From assembly GCF_003591515.1 (NCBI RefSeq), contig NZ_QZCG01000002.1, positions 248,001 through 312,000 of the forward strand: DNA of 64,000 bases, given 5' to 3'. This document shows positions 9,341 to 19,317 of the stretch, in pieces. The notes under the pieces are model-generated. The model saw nothing but the letters and a program-made list of their open reading frames with translations. It made no database searches and was not told the origin of the DNA. Source of the stretch: Paracoccus onubensis. GTDB taxonomy: Bacteria > Pseudomonadota > Alphaproteobacteria > Rhodobacterales > Rhodobacteraceae. The translations under genes were made by a program, and so were the position numbers. How positions within the stretch are numbered: the stretch's first letter is position 1; each line of letters begins with the position of its first letter.

Positions 9341-11884
9341 CTACTCGGCGGCTGTAGTTTTTTTCTCTTCAAGCTTCAGTTCCGGAAGCTCGAGGAGTTC
9401 GGCCCGGCGGGGATTGCCCGCCAGACTTTGACGCACGGCCTCGCGCAGCGCGTGCGAGCGTTTCAGAATCCGGCGGAAGCTGGTTTCGTTCAGTTCCAGC
9501 AGGCTGGTGGGCGTAATCGCCGTAACCTCTGCCCGGCGCGGCTTGCCTGTCAGGACCGCCAGTTGCCCGAACATGTCGCCCCGCCCAAGACGGACAGTCT
9601 GTCCGGCCGTCTCCTGCTGAACCGCGCCCGAGGACACGAAGAAGACGCTATGCGCCGTACTGTCCTTGCGAAGAATGACCTTTCCCGCATTGACATAGCG
9701 GGTGCTCAGCGCGCGGCCCAGTTTGCGCATCTCGCTTTCGCTCAGGTCGGCGAAGAGCGGGAATTGCCGCACCAGTTCCTTTTTGGGTAGCGCAAGGTCG
9801 AGATGGGGCCGGCCTTCGGACTCGGCGCGACGCCGGCTGATGTCCTGCATCAATGCTGTATGCAGCTCTGACCCGATCAGCCCGTCGTCATGCATGGCGC
9901 TGTATTCGCGTTCTTCCAGACGCAGGGCGGTGCGGCGGATAAAGCGCCGCTCCAGCTTTTCGGCATAGCCGGGATATTGCAGACGCAACCCCTCGATCGC
10001 AGTTTCGACGGCTTCGACCCGACGGTTCAGCAATTCATGCAGGAGTTCCGCGACCCTGCGGCCGTGAATGCGGCGGATCCGGCGATCGATGAATTTGTAT
10101 AAATCACGCAATATCAGCCGCTTTGCGAGCAACATCTCGAAACGATCTGCGGTCATGCGGGCAAGTGGCGTGGCGATATGCAGCCGGTTGCGCAGGAATG
10201 CCGCCAATCTGAAATCCTTGCCATAGCGCAGACTGCGCCGCGCCGCCCGCTGATATCCGGTGCGCCCGCCTGTCCGCGCAGCTTCGATCATCCGGTCCGC
10301 GTCGAAAAGCATCGTTTCTGACAGTCGTGCGCTTATCGCCCGTTCTCGGAACCGTTCAAGGATCACTTCGCGCTCATATCCTGCAAGCGCGATCAGGCCC
10401 AGCGTGATCCGGTCGCGGTCGAGGATTTCGGTATTATCCTCTGCTTCGGCATGTGCGACCGCCTCATCCAGCCTTTGGGCGAAACGCTTGGCTTCCGAGC
10501 GGACGGTTTCGCGCGTCAGTTCGTAATCCTCGGCGGTTTCCGCGACTTCCTCACGCACGGTTTGCAGTGATACGGCGATCACCTGATTGGACAGCGCGAC
10601 ATCCAGAGGGGACAATTTGTCCAGCCCCAGCTTTCCGATCACCCAGCGCAGCGTCGTTCCCTGAACCAGAAGCGTGAACAGGGTGAACCCGGTTGCGACA
10701 ATCCCCACCAGCCGTTTCGTTTCGACCGGTACGCGCAGGTTTTCGGTCACTGCCAGCGCCAGCGCCAGCGTGACCGCGCCGCGCAAGCCGCCCCAGAGGA
10801 TCGCACTACGATAGAGTCCGCTGACCTGCGGTGAGACGCGCACCGCTGATAGTAGCGGCATCAGACCGAACAGGATGATTGCCCGCGCCACGGTGGCGGC
10901 AGCGATCACAACCAGAATAAGCGCGAAATCACCGGCATGTGTATCCTCCAGAAGGCGCGGGATCAGCAATGCGGCGAGAATGAAGATCAGTGCCCCGGCC
11001 CAATGTGCAAGCAGGGCCCAGACTTCGCGCAGATTGGTCCAGAAGGCGGGTGACAGCCGGACAGGGCCGATGATGCTCATGGTCAGCCCTGCGACCACGA
11101 CGCCGATCACGCCCGACGCGTCGAATAATCTTTCCGCCATAACGAAGGACAGATACGGGACCGCGACCGAAACCGAAATCTGTGCCAGTTCGAAGCGGGC
11201 GAACCACATCATCAGGACGACGGCGATACGCGCGGTCAGAAATCCGGCAAGCGTACCGCCGACGAACAACATCGGAAATCCGCCGATCGCCTCGCCCAGA
11301 GCCGGGTCCGCGCCGCCCAGCGTGACGAAGCCCATGAACAGGCCGAACAACGCGATTGCCGCGGCGTCGTTCAGCAGGCTTTCGCCTTCGATGATCCGTG
11401 CCAGACGCCGCGGCGCCGAGATCGAGCGGAAAATCCCCACGACGGCCGAGGGATCCGTGGTGGAGACGATCGATCCGATCAGCAGGCAGACCACCAGAGG
11501 CAAACCGCTGAACCACGCCAGCGAATAACCGATTGTCAGGGTGGCGACGACGACGGCTACGACGGCCAGTGTCAGGATCGGCACCCAGTCATCCAGCATC
11601 CGCCGCACGTTCATTTCCAGCGTTGCCTGAAAAATCAGTGTCGGCAGAAAGACATAGAGGAACACGTTCGAGCGTATCGGCAGGGCCAGAATCGCCTCGG
11701 CCACCGGGTCCAGGGCATTGGTCAGACTGGTGCGCAGGAAAAAGATTGCGGCGGCACCGATCAGAATGCCCAGAACCGCGAGAATCACGCTGTAAGGCAA
11801 TGCCAGCCGCGCCGCCAAAGGTTCGGCAAGCCCGATGAGGACGAAAAGCGACGCCGCAATGGTGGTCAGAAGAACGATGTCCAT
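9341..11884 (-). CDS. CPA1-type Na+/H+ antiporter with C-terminal cyclic-nucleotide-binding domain
   Basis: An 847-residue inner-membrane cation/proton antiporter. Residues 1-410 hold about 12 membrane segments, including the CPA1 motifs STTDPSAVVGIFRS and ESLLNDAAAIALFG. About 430-720 is a long charged, helical cytoplasmic region. About 735-825 is a cNMP-binding (CAP_ED) domain (PLFADLSESEMRKLGRAL, LGRGDMFGQLAVLTGKPRRAEVTA). The arrangement recalls SOS1/NhaP-like exchangers, whose tail gates activity. Ion specificity and whether cAMP is bound cannot be told. It is upstream of tex on the same strand with a 71-base gap. Confidence 0.92.
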   Translation of the reverse strand: MDIVLLTTIAASLFVLIGLAEPLAARLALPYSVILAVLGILIGAAAIFFLRTSLTNALDPVAEAILALPIRSNVFLYVFLPTLIFQATLEMNVRRMLDDWVPILTLAVVAVVVATLTIGYSLAWFSGLPLVVCLLIGSIVSTTDPSAVVGIFRSISAPRRLARIIEGESLLNDAAAIALFGLFMGFVTLGGADPALGEAIGGFPMLFVGGTLAGFLTARIAVVLMMWFARFELAQISVSVAVPYLSFVMAERLFDASGVIGVVVAGLTMSIIGPVRLSPAFWTNLREVWALLAHWAGALIFILAALLIPRLLEDTHAGDFALILVVIAAATVARAIILFGLMPLLSAVRVSPQVSGLYRSAILWGGLRGAVTLALALAVTENLRVPVETKRLVGIVATGFTLFTLLVQGTTLRWVIGKLGLDKLSPLDVALSNQVIAVSLQTVREEVAETAEDYELTRETVRSEAKRFAQRLDEAVAHAEAEDNTEILDRDRITLGLIALAGYEREVILERFRERAISARLSETMLFDADRMIEAARTGGRTGYQRAARRSLRYGKDFRLAAFLRNRLHIATPLARMTADRFEMLLAKRLILRDLYKFIDRRIRRIHGRRVAELLHELLNRRVEAVETAIEGLRLQYPGYAEKLERRFIRRTALRLEEREYSAMHDDGLIGSELHTALMQDISRRRAESEGRPHLDLALPKKELVRQFPLFADLSESEMRKLGRALSTRYVNAGKVILRKDSTAHSVFFVSSGAVQQETAGQTVRLGRGDMFGQLAVLTGKPRRAEVTAITPTSLLELNETSFRRILKRSHALREAVRQSLAGNPRRAELLELPELKLEEKKTTAAE

Positions 11885-11992
11885 TGCTCTGCGATAGCCG
11901 GATTTTTCGGGTCAGGGAATATCTTGCCGGAACAAAAATCGATCACAATGGAGCGTTGATGCGTTTCGGCTAAAATTCGAGCGAACCGTGGC

Positions 11993-12961
11993 TTACGCCT
12001 GTCCATCGGCCAGCAATGCCAGATCCGCATGCCCCCGGTCCGCCAGTTGCCGCGCCGCCCGCCATGCCCTGAGACCGCTGCGGCAGCATAACACCACGCG
12101 CTGCCCGGAAGGAGGTTCCCATTCGGCGATTGCTTCGGGGCCAAGCCGCAGGGCATGGGGTGCTACGGGTGAAGGGGATTCGCTTTCCGGGCGCAATTCG
12201 ATCACGCAATCAGAAGGGCGCAGCCCGTTGCGTGAAATGAAAGGCAGGGCAGGGCCGTCAGGCTCGGGCGCATCGGTAAAGCGGAAACTGCTGAAGCGCC
12301 ATCCGGCAAGATCGACGGTCACCATCTGCCCGATGGGGGAAGGTTCAAGGCCCAGCAATGCCGACATGGCCATCTGCGCCTGCAGGGCACCGACGGTCGC
12401 GACCACGGGGCCCATGACGCCCGCTGTCGCGCAGCTTTGGGCATTGCGCGGAAGTTCGGGAAAAAGCGCGCGCAGGGATGGACCCCCGCCGCAGAAACCA
12501 CCGGCATATCCCTGTCGGCCCAGTACCGATCCGGCGATCAGCGGCAAGCGGCGGCGGGCGCATTCGTCCGAAAGAATGTAACTCACGGCAAAGCTGTCTG
12601 CCGCATCGACGACCAGATCGACATTTTCCAGCAGTGGCCCCGCCGTGTCGGGATCAAGCCATCCGCGAATTGCCTGAAGTTCGATTTCCGGATTCAGCCG
12701 CCGGGCTTCCCGCGCCGCGCAATCGGCCTTGGGCTGTCCGATATCCGACATGCGGAAGATCGTCTGCCGATGCAGATTGCTTTCACTGACCAGATCATCG
12801 TCCAGCAGTCGCAATCGTCCGATCCCGGCCCCGGCAAGCGCCGGGATCACGCTTGACCCAAGCCCGCCTGCACCAACCACAAGCACATGCGATGCGGCAA
12901 GCCGGGTCTGTCCGGCAGAGCCGATCTCGGGCAGGATGGTCTGACGGTCGTAACGGGTCAT
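11993..12961 (-). CDS. MoeB/ThiF-type adenylyltransferase fused to a rhodanese domain
   Basis: A 322-residue E1-like enzyme. The N-terminal domain has the nucleotide-binding GAGGLGSS and the SNLHRQ motif and the catalytic aspartate region VDAADSF, which adenylate the C-terminal glycine of ThiS/MoaD-type sulfur carriers. The C-terminal 80 residues are a short rhodanese domain with active-site C293 in CCRSGLRA, a possible sulfur donor. Both zinc-binding CxxC pairs of canonical MoeB are absent (GPSLRALF where CYRC is expected; no second pair). The ATG at 12961 is preferred over one 60 bases upstream because AAGGAA precedes it and the protein then begins like MoeB. The carrier partner is not in the window. 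Confidence 0.87.
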   Translation of the reverse strand: MTRYDRQTILPEIGSAGQTRLAASHVLVVGAGGLGSSVIPALAGAGIGRLRLLDDDLVSESNLHRQTIFRMSDIGQPKADCAAREARRLNPEIELQAIRGWLDPDTAGPLLENVDLVVDAADSFAVSYILSDECARRRLPLIAGSVLGRQGYAGGFCGGGPSLRALFPELPRNAQSCATAGVMGPVVATVGALQAQMAMSALLGLEPSPIGQMVTVDLAGWRFSSFRFTDAPEPDGPALPFISRNGLRPSDCVIELRPESESPSPVAPHALRLGPEAIAEWEPPSGQRVVLCCRSGLRAWRAARQLADRGHADLALLADGQA

Positions 12962-13135
12962 TCCGGCGGTTCCTTGGGCGGGTTCCGGATAGAAATATGA
13001 GTGTCCCGCGACGTGTTTCAACCGGAATTTGACGGATGGCGTTTCATATGGCGCGTGGCGGCGCCTTCAGATCTGCAAAACGCGGCAATATATTTATCAC
13101 TTTCGTCGGCAAGCTATCCTTGCTGCCAGGAAGGA

Positions 13136-14938
13136 TCAGACCACCACGCCGGCGCCTTCGGTCGCAGGGCCGGCAACGGCCCGGAAGGCTGCGAATAACT
13201 CGCGGCCCATGCCCTCGTTGCTGCCTGAGGGATCGAAACCTGCGGGGCGTCGGTGGTCGAAATCTTCGGCCAGGCAATCGATCGTGCCCATGGTGGCGTC
13301 CATGCGGATGAGATCGCCATCCCGCACGCGCGCAAGCGGCCCGCCCACCGATGCTTCCGGCGAGATATGGATCGCGGCGGGCACTTTGCCCGAAGCCCCC
13401 GACATGCGCCCGTCGGTCACGAGCGCGACCTTAAGCCCCCGGTCCTGCAAGACAGCCAGGCATGGCGTCAGCGAATGCAACTCGGGCATGCCATTCGCGC
13501 GCGGTCCCTGAAAGCGGACGACGACAATCGTGTCTTCGATGAACTCGCCCGCCCTGAAAGCGGCCTTCACCTGCTCCTGATCTGTGAAAACACGGGCTTT
13601 CGCTTCGATCACATGGCGTTCCTGCGCCACGGCGCTGACCTTGATGACGCCCCGGCCAAGATTGCCCTCCAGCTGTTTCAGTCCGCCGGTCCGGGCAAAG
13701 GGAGCGCTGGCCGGGCGGAGGATCTTGTCGTTCAGGGATTCTTTCGCCCCGGCCTCCCAGCGCACACGCCTTCCGTCCAGCTTCGGTTCAGCTGTGTAAC
13801 CGTTCATGCCGGTTCCGTTGATCGTTCTGACATCGGCATGCAGCAGACCCGCCTCCAGCAATTGCCCGATCATATAGCCGATGCCGCCAGCGGCATGGAA
13901 ATGATTCACATCCGCCAGACCGTTCGGATAGACCCGCGCCATCAGCGGGACATTTTCGGAAATATCATGGAAATCGGCGATATCCAGCAGCACCCCGGCC
14001 GCCCGCGCCATGGCCGGCAGATGCATGACCAGATTGGTCGAGCCGCCCGTTGCCATCAGGCCCACGATTCCGTTGACAAAGGCGCGTTCGTCCAGAACCT
14101 CGCCCGCGGGCAGGTAATCGTTGCCCAGCCGGGTGATCGCTGCCGCGCGTTCAAGTCCGGCCACGGTCAGGGCCTCGCGCAGGGGCGTATTCGGGTTCAC
14201 GAAGCTGGAGCCGGGCAGATGCAGCCCCATGAATTCCATCAGCATCTGATTGCTGTTGGCGGTGCCGTAGAAAGTGCAGGTCCCGGGGGAGTGATAAGAG
14301 GCCATTTCCGCCGCCATCAACGCGTCACGTCCGACCTCTCCAGCGGCGAATTGCTGGCGAATTTTCGATTTCTCGTCATTCGGCAGGCCGGACGGCATCG
14401 GCCCGGCGGGAATGAATACGGCGGGGATATGGCCGAATGTTGCCGCAGCGATCACCAGCCCGGGCACGATCTTGTCGCAGACCCCCATGTAAAGCGCCGC
14501 ATCGAAACAATCATGGGACAACGCCACCCCGGCGGCCAAAGCGATGACATCGCGCGAAAACAGTGACAGCTCCATCCCCGCGCGGCCCTGCGTGACGCCG
14601 TCGCACATGGCGGGAACGCCGCCCGCAACCTGTACAGTTACCCCGATTTCACGCCCGGCGCGGCGAATGATATCGGGATAGCGTTCATAGGGCTGATGCG
14701 CCGACAGCATGTCGTTATAGGCCGTGACGATCCCGATATTCGGTTTGCGCGACCCCGCCAGATCGTCCTTGTCATCCATTGCCGCATAGGCATGGGCCTG
14801 ATTGCCGCAAGACAGATGCGCGCGGCGAGGGCCATCCTCGGCGGCTTTGGCGATCTTTTTCAGATAGGCGCTGCGGGTGGCTTGCGAGCGTTCGCGGACG
14901 CGGTCGGTCACACGGTCGATGGTGGCGTGAAGGGTCAT
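13136..14938 (-). CDS. edd: 6-phosphogluconate dehydratase (Entner-Doudoroff pathway)
   Basis: Edd dehydrates 6-phosphogluconate to 2-keto-3-deoxy-6-phosphogluconate. The 600-residue protein matches family length (about 603) and shows the IlvD/Edd signatures: [32 protein letters not shown], and the C-terminal [15 protein letters not shown]. The cysteines in the first three should help hold the iron-sulfur cluster. An upstream in-frame ATG exists at 15028, but AGAGGAGG sits just before the ATG at 14938. No eda, zwf or pgl is adjacent, unlike the common zwf-pgl-edd or edd-eda clusters. A LacI-family operator lies in its promoter. Confidence 0.95.
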   Translation of the reverse strand: MTLHATIDRVTDRVRERSQATRSAYLKKIAKAAEDGPRRAHLSCGNQAHAYAAMDDKDDLAGSRKPNIGIVTAYNDMLSAHQPYERYPDIIRRAGREIGVTVQVAGGVPAMCDGVTQGRAGMELSLFSRDVIALAAGVALSHDCFDAALYMGVCDKIVPGLVIAAATFGHIPAVFIPAGPMPSGLPNDEKSKIRQQFAAGEVGRDALMAAEMASYHSPGTCTFYGTANSNQMLMEFMGLHLPGSSFVNPNTPLREALTVAGLERAAAITRLGNDYLPAGEVLDERAFVNGIVGLMATGGSTNLVMHLPAMARAAGVLLDIADFHDISENVPLMARVYPNGLADVNHFHAAGGIGYMIGQLLEAGLLHADVRTINGTGMNGYTAEPKLDGRRVRWEAGAKESLNDKILRPASAPFARTGGLKQLEGNLGRGVIKVSAVAQERHVIEAKARVFTDQEQVKAAFRAGEFIEDTIVVVRFQGPRANGMPELHSLTPCLAVLQDRGLKVALVTDGRMSGASGKVPAAIHISPEASVGGPLARVRDGDLIRMDATMGTIDCLAEDFDHRRPAGFDPSGSNEGMGRELFAAFRAVAGPATEGAGVVV

Positions 14939-14965
14939 CTTGCGGCCTCCTCTGGCTTCGGAGAC

Positions 14966-15021
14966 ACAATAGTCTGTTAGCGATAACAATTCAACCCATG
15001 CTTGAGATTTGCAGCGATAAC
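14966..15021 (-). promoter_or_regulatory. edd promoter with GntR/LacI-type operator in the -35/-10 spacer
   Basis: On the minus strand, TTGAAT (14994-14989) and TATTGT (14971-14966) are separated by exactly 17 bases. The spacer contains the palindrome TGTTATCGCTAACA (14988-14975), close to the E. coli GntR operator type TGTTACCNGTAACA. The 8-base half-site GCGATAAC recurs at 15014-15021, 34 bases away on the same strand. A LacI-family repressor bound here would block RNA polymerase directly, and the second half-site could support a second dimer. Confidence 0.6.
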
Positions 15022-15093
15022 CGCGCAAAGTTTCAACAGATCGTCACATGCGGGAAATAGCCGTCAAATTCGCCGGTTCGGAAGCGGGATCGT

Positions 15094-15906
15094 TCAGCCG
15101 GTGGCTTTTTCGGCCAGCTTCGCCTGATCCCACAGGCGATCCATCTCGATAAGATCGCTATCCTCCGGGCGGCGGTTATCCGAGGCCAGGGCGGCCTCGA
15201 TTGCCTGAAACCTTCGGGTGAACTTGGTATTCGCGCGACGCAATGCCTGTTCCGGATCGATCTTCAGGTGCCGCGCCAGATTGGCCATGACGAACAGCAG
15301 ATCGCCAAACTCCTCTTCAAGCTCGTCCGGTCCCAGATGATCGCGCGCCTCAACCAGTTCGGCGGTTTCCTCGGCAATCTTGTCCAGAACATTCGCGGCA
15401 TCGGGCCAGTCAAAGCCCACCCGCGCCGCGCGATTCTGCAACTTGACCGCCCGTGTCAAGGCCGGCAGGCCAAGCGCGACCCCGTCCAATGTCCCGCGTT
15501 CGGCCTTGCCCGCGCGTTCGACGGCCTTGATCGCCTCCCAGTCCTTCACCTGCTGTTCGGCGGATTTGTCGCGGCTTTCATCGCCAAAGACATGCGGATG
15601 CCGGAAGATCAGCTTGTCGGAAATTGCCGCGGCGCAATCCGCAAAATCGAACATGCCCTGTTCCTGCGCCATTTGCGCATGGAACACGACCTGCAGCAGC
15701 AGATCGCCCAGTTCGCCCGGCAATTCATCCCATGCCTTGCGGTCTATGGCATCGGAGACCTCATGCGCCTCTTCGATCGTGTAGGGTGCGATCGAGGCGA
15801 AATCCTGCTCGATATCCCAGGGACAGCCGGTCTTCGGATCCCGCAACTCGACCATGATGTCGATCAGGCGGGCGATCTCGGCGCCTGCGTTCTTGCTGTC
15901 AGCCAT
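15094..15906 (-). CDS. mazG: Nucleoside triphosphate pyrophosphohydrolase MazG
   Basis: A 270-residue MazG with the two tandem all-alpha NTP-PPase domains of the long form. The first carries CPWDIEQDF and the EEAHEVSDAI...ELGDLLLQVVFHA metal-binding pattern (EExxxE...ExxD). The second repeats it as EETAELVEA...EEFGDLLFVMANLARH. MazG hydrolyses (d)NTPs to monophosphates and removes aberrant nucleotides; in E. coli it also lowers ppGpp. It lies upstream of edd on the same strand with a gap of about 155 bases that holds the edd promoter. Confidence 0.95.
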   Translation of the reverse strand: MADSKNAGAEIARLIDIMVELRDPKTGCPWDIEQDFASIAPYTIEEAHEVSDAIDRKAWDELPGELGDLLLQVVFHAQMAQEQGMFDFADCAAAISDKLIFRHPHVFGDESRDKSAEQQVKDWEAIKAVERAGKAERGTLDGVALGLPALTRAVKLQNRAARVGFDWPDAANVLDKIAEETAELVEARDHLGPDELEEEFGDLLFVMANLARHLKIDPEQALRRANTKFTRRFQAIEAALASDNRRPEDSDLIEMDRLWDQAKLAEKATG

Positions 15907-15968
15907 TGCAATTCATCCCGTCCTCGGCTCCGATGAACCGATTGCCACAGCATGAAGGGTGAGTCCAC

Positions 15969-17132
15969 ATGCCAGTCCTGAACCGAATCGCTTCCTTCGC
16001 TGACGATATGACTGCATGGCGACGGTATCTGCACCAGCATCCGGAACTGGGATTCGAGTGCCATGAAACGGCGAAATTCGTCGCAGGGAAGCTGCGCGAG
16101 TTCGGAGTGGACGAAATCCACGAAGGAATCGGAAAGACCGGCATTGTCGCGATTATCAATGGCAAGGGCGGAGGAAACACGATCGGATTGCGGGCCGATA
16201 TGGACGGGCTGCCGATGTCCGAGACAACCGGGGCGGAATGGGCCTCGACCGTGCCGGGACGGATGCATGCATGCGGGCATGACGGGCATACGACCATGCT
16301 TCTGGGGGCGGCGAAATATCTGTCCGAGACGCGGAATTTCACCGGGCGCGTGGCGTTGATCTTCCAGCCCGCAGAAGAGGCTGGGGGCGGCGGAGACGTC
16401 ATGGTTCAGGAAGGCGTCATGGAGCGATTCGGGATTGGCCGGGTCTTCGCGATGCATAATAGTCCCGGCCAGCCTCAGGGGAGCTTCTATACCACGCCGG
16501 GGCCGATCATGGCGGCCGTGGACAGTTTCGAGATCGATATCAGCGGCCGCGGCGGCCACGGCGCGATGCCGCATCTGACCGCGGATCCGGTGGTGGCGGC
16601 CGTGGGCATCGTGACTGCGATCCAGACGATTTCCAGCCGCAACCATTACGCTTTGGACGATCTGGTCGTGTCCGTGACGCAGATCCATACCGGCAGTGCC
16701 GATAATATCGTGCCGGATGATGCGTGGATCTGTGGTACCGTACGAACCTTTGATCCGGATGTGCGCGAAATGGTCCGCCGCCGCCTGTCCGAGATCTGCA
16801 CGGGGCAGGGTGCGGCCTACAATGTTACGGCAACGTTAACCTATCACGAGGGATATCCCGCTACCGTCAACGACCCAGATCAGACAGCCTTTGCGGCGCA
16901 GACCGCCCGTGAGGTGGTGGGAGAGGCGAATGTCGCCGATGATTATGGCCGTGAGATGGGGGCCGAGGATTTCAGTTACATGCTGAACGCGCGCCCGGGC
17001 TGTTACCTGTTTCTGGGGCAGGGCGATGGGCCGGGTGTTCATAATCCGGGCTATGATTTCAACGACGATATCGCTCCGATCGGCGCCAGTTTCTTCGCAT
17101 GTCTGGTCGAACGCGCCCAGCCGGTGGATTGA
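15969..17132 (+). CDS. M20 family amidohydrolase (hippurate hydrolase-like)
   Basis: A 387-residue cytoplasmic metallo-amidohydrolase of the M20D group (HipO, IAA-amino-acid hydrolases, N-acetyl-diaminopimelate deacetylases). Metal-site motifs are GLRADMDGLP, HACGHDGHTTMLLGAAK, FQPAEEAGGGG and a C-terminal MGAEDFS. The insert domain begins near GRGGHGAMPHLTADPV. The GAAGGGTGAG ribosome site supports the start. It probably cleaves an N-acyl amino acid; which one cannot be told. It is divergent from mazG and followed by a 175-base gap before yajC. Confidence 0.9.
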   Translation: MPVLNRIASFADDMTAWRRYLHQHPELGFECHETAKFVAGKLREFGVDEIHEGIGKTGIVAIINGKGGGNTIGLRADMDGLPMSETTGAEWASTVPGRMHACGHDGHTTMLLGAAKYLSETRNFTGRVALIFQPAEEAGGGGDVMVQEGVMERFGIGRVFAMHNSPGQPQGSFYTTPGPIMAAVDSFEIDISGRGGHGAMPHLTADPVVAAVGIVTAIQTISSRNHYALDDLVVSVTQIHTGSADNIVPDDAWICGTVRTFDPDVREMVRRRLSEICTGQGAAYNVTATLTYHEGYPATVNDPDQTAFAAQTAREVVGEANVADDYGREMGAEDFSYMLNARPGCYLFLGQGDGPGVHNPGYDFNDDIAPIGASFFACLVERAQPVD

Positions 17133-17307
17133 AGCCGGAAATACCCGCCGCATGACGAGGTGGAAGCTTGTTCACGCGGTTCTGAACCCGAAGGTTAGCT
17201 TTGGGCATGCGGTTTCTTGCCAATAACCGGTCACGCAGATAGGTTGCGCGCCAACTCGTGAGATGGTCCGGCATATTGACCCGGGCCGACAGCCGAAAGG
17301 AAATTGA

Positions 17308-17637
17308 ATGTTCGCTACTCCTGCCTATGCACAGGCCGCTGGTGGTTCCGGCGGGGCCGCCTTTGCTCAGTTCATCCCGCTGGTACTGATCTTCGCGATC
17401 ATGTATTTCCTGATGATCAGACCTCAGCAAAAGCGGGTGAAACAGCATCGCGAGATGGTGGCCGCGCTGAAAAAGGGCGACCAGATCGTGACGCAGGGCG
17501 GTTTGATCGGCAAGGTTGTCAGTGCGCGCGATGACGAGTTGGAGGTCGAGATCGCGCAGGGCGTGCGTGTTCGCGTGGTGCGCTCGACCGTGGCGCAGGT
17601 GATTAGCGCCACCCAACCCGTTGCCGCCAATAGCTGA
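17308..17637 (+). CDS. yajC: Preprotein translocase subunit YajC
   Basis: A 109-residue inner-membrane protein with one membrane segment (about 20-40; FIPLVLIFAIMYFLMIRPQQK) and a small cytoplasmic domain with the family motif GDQIVTQGGLIGKV. YajC associates with SecD-SecF and the SecYEG translocon. An AAAGGAAA ribosome site precedes the ATG. It heads the yajC-secD-secF-Mth938-ccmABCDG run; the 175 bases before it must hold the promoter, though no convincing box was recognised. Confidence 0.96.
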   Translation: MFATPAYAQAAGGSGGAAFAQFIPLVLIFAIMYFLMIRPQQKRVKQHREMVAALKKGDQIVTQGGLIGKVVSARDDELEVEIAQGVRVRVVRSTVAQVISATQPVAANS

Positions 17638-17651
17638 AGGCCGGATAACAG

Positions 17652-19316
17652 ATGCTTCAGATCGACCGATGGAAACGTATCCTGATCATCGGGCTCTGCG
17701 TGCTGGGTCTGGCCTATGCCGCGCCCAACCTGTTCTACAAACGCGTAGAGGCGCATAACGACGCCGTCACGCAGATCGAAAGGACGGGGGCTAGCACTCC
17801 GGAACTCGAGGCGGCAAAGGCTGGCTGGCCGGGCTGGCTGCCGAGCGGTCTGGTCAATCTGGGGCTTGATCTTCGTGGCGGCGCGCATTTGCTGGCCGAG
17901 GTGCAGGTCGAGCAGGTCTACAAGTCGCGGATGGATGGGCTTTGGCCGGAACTTCGTCGCGCGCTTGCGGATGAGCGATCCACCATCGGCGCGATTCGGC
18001 GGGTGCAATCGCCGGAAGGGACGCTGAAAATCGAGATTGCCAATCCCGATCAGATGTCCCGTGCAATCGAGATCGCCCGCGGCTTTTCGGATCCCATCAC
18101 CAGTCTGACAGGGGCGGGGCAGTCCAGCCTGGATATCTCGGGCAGCGGCAAAACGATGACGATTCAGTTGTCGGATGCCGAAAAGATCGCCGTGAATGAC
18201 CGGACAATGCAGCAAAGCCTTGAGATTGTCCGCCGCCGTATCGACGAGGTCGGCACTCGCGAGCCGACGATTATCCGGCAGGGCGATGACCGTATTCTGA
18301 TTCAGGTGCCGGGCATCGGTTCGGCTGCCGAACTCAAGGAACTGATCGGCACGACGGCGAAACTGACATTCAACCCGGTCGCGGGTACCGGCTCGAACCC
18401 GGATGCATCGGTCGATATCGGGCAGATCGTGCTGCCCGACGCCGAGAATGAAGGCGTTTATTATACGATCGAAGAAAACCCGGTCGTCACGGGTGAAGAA
18501 TTGAACGATGCGCTTCCGGCCACGGACGAGAACGGATTTCCTTCGGTCACATTCCGTTTCAACCCGTCCGGAGCGCGGAAATTCGGGCATTATACATCGG
18601 CCAATATCGGCCAGCCCTTCGCGATCGTATTGGATGACGAGGTCATCTCGGCTCCGGTGATCCGGCAGGCGATCGAGACCGGCTCGGGTCAGATTTCAGG
18701 TTCGATGACCTTTGACGAGGCGAATCGCCTTGCAGTGCTGTTGCGCGCGGGCGCGCTTCCTGCCGAACTGAACTTTCTGGAAGAGCGCACGATCGGCCCG
18801 GAATTGGGGCAGGACAGCGTCGATGCGGGCAAGATCGCAGCCGGCGTGGGGTTCGTGGCGGTGGTTGCCCTGATGATCCTGTCATATGGGCAGTTCGGCG
18901 TCTTTGCCTCGATTGCGCTTGCCATCAATATGGGACTGCTCTTCGGTGTGCTGTCGATGATCGGTGCGACATTGACCTTACCCGGTATCGCCGGGATCGT
19001 GCTGACCATCGGTATGGCAGTCGACGCCAATGTGCTGGTCTTCGAGCGAATACGAGAGGAACTGAGACATGCCAAAGGCCCGGCACGGGCGATTGAACTA
19101 GGCTATGAACGGGCGATGTCCGCGATCGTGGACGCCAATATCACGACGCTGATCGTCGCTGCGATCCTGTTCTTTCTTGGCTCGGGGCCCGTCAAGGGTT
19201 TTGCGGTGACGTTGACCATCGGTATCGTCACCTCGGTTTTCACCGCTCTTTGGGTCACACGACTATTGACAGTCATGTGGTTCCACCGCGCCCGTCCCCG
19301 CCAGATCGAGGTGTAA
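17652..19316 (+). CDS. secD: Protein translocase subunit SecD
   Basis: A 554-residue SecD, an RND-type component that uses the proton gradient to help pull exported proteins through SecYEG. It has an N-terminal membrane anchor (about 9-25), the D1 motif NLGLDLRGG, a large periplasmic region (about 35-375) and five C-terminal membrane segments containing GMAVDANVLVFERIREE. It starts 14 bases after yajC, and secF starts 1 base after its stop, so the three genes are tightly coupled. Confidence 0.97.
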   Translation: MLQIDRWKRILIIGLCVLGLAYAAPNLFYKRVEAHNDAVTQIERTGASTPELEAAKAGWPGWLPSGLVNLGLDLRGGAHLLAEVQVEQVYKSRMDGLWPELRRALADERSTIGAIRRVQSPEGTLKIEIANPDQMSRAIEIARGFSDPITSLTGAGQSSLDISGSGKTMTIQLSDAEKIAVNDRTMQQSLEIVRRRIDEVGTREPTIIRQGDDRILIQVPGIGSAAELKELIGTTAKLTFNPVAGTGSNPDASVDIGQIVLPDAENEGVYYTIEENPVVTGEELNDALPATDENGFPSVTFRFNPSGARKFGHYTSANIGQPFAIVLDDEVISAPVIRQAIETGSGQISGSMTFDEANRLAVLLRAGALPAELNFLEERTIGPELGQDSVDAGKIAAGVGFVAVVALMILSYGQFGVFASIALAINMGLLFGVLSMIGATLTLPGIAGIVLTIGMAVDANVLVFERIREELRHAKGPARAIELGYERAMSAIVDANITTLIVAAILFFLGSGPVKGFAVTLTIGIVTSVFTALWVTRLLTVMWFHRARPRQIEV

Positions 19317-19317
19317 C

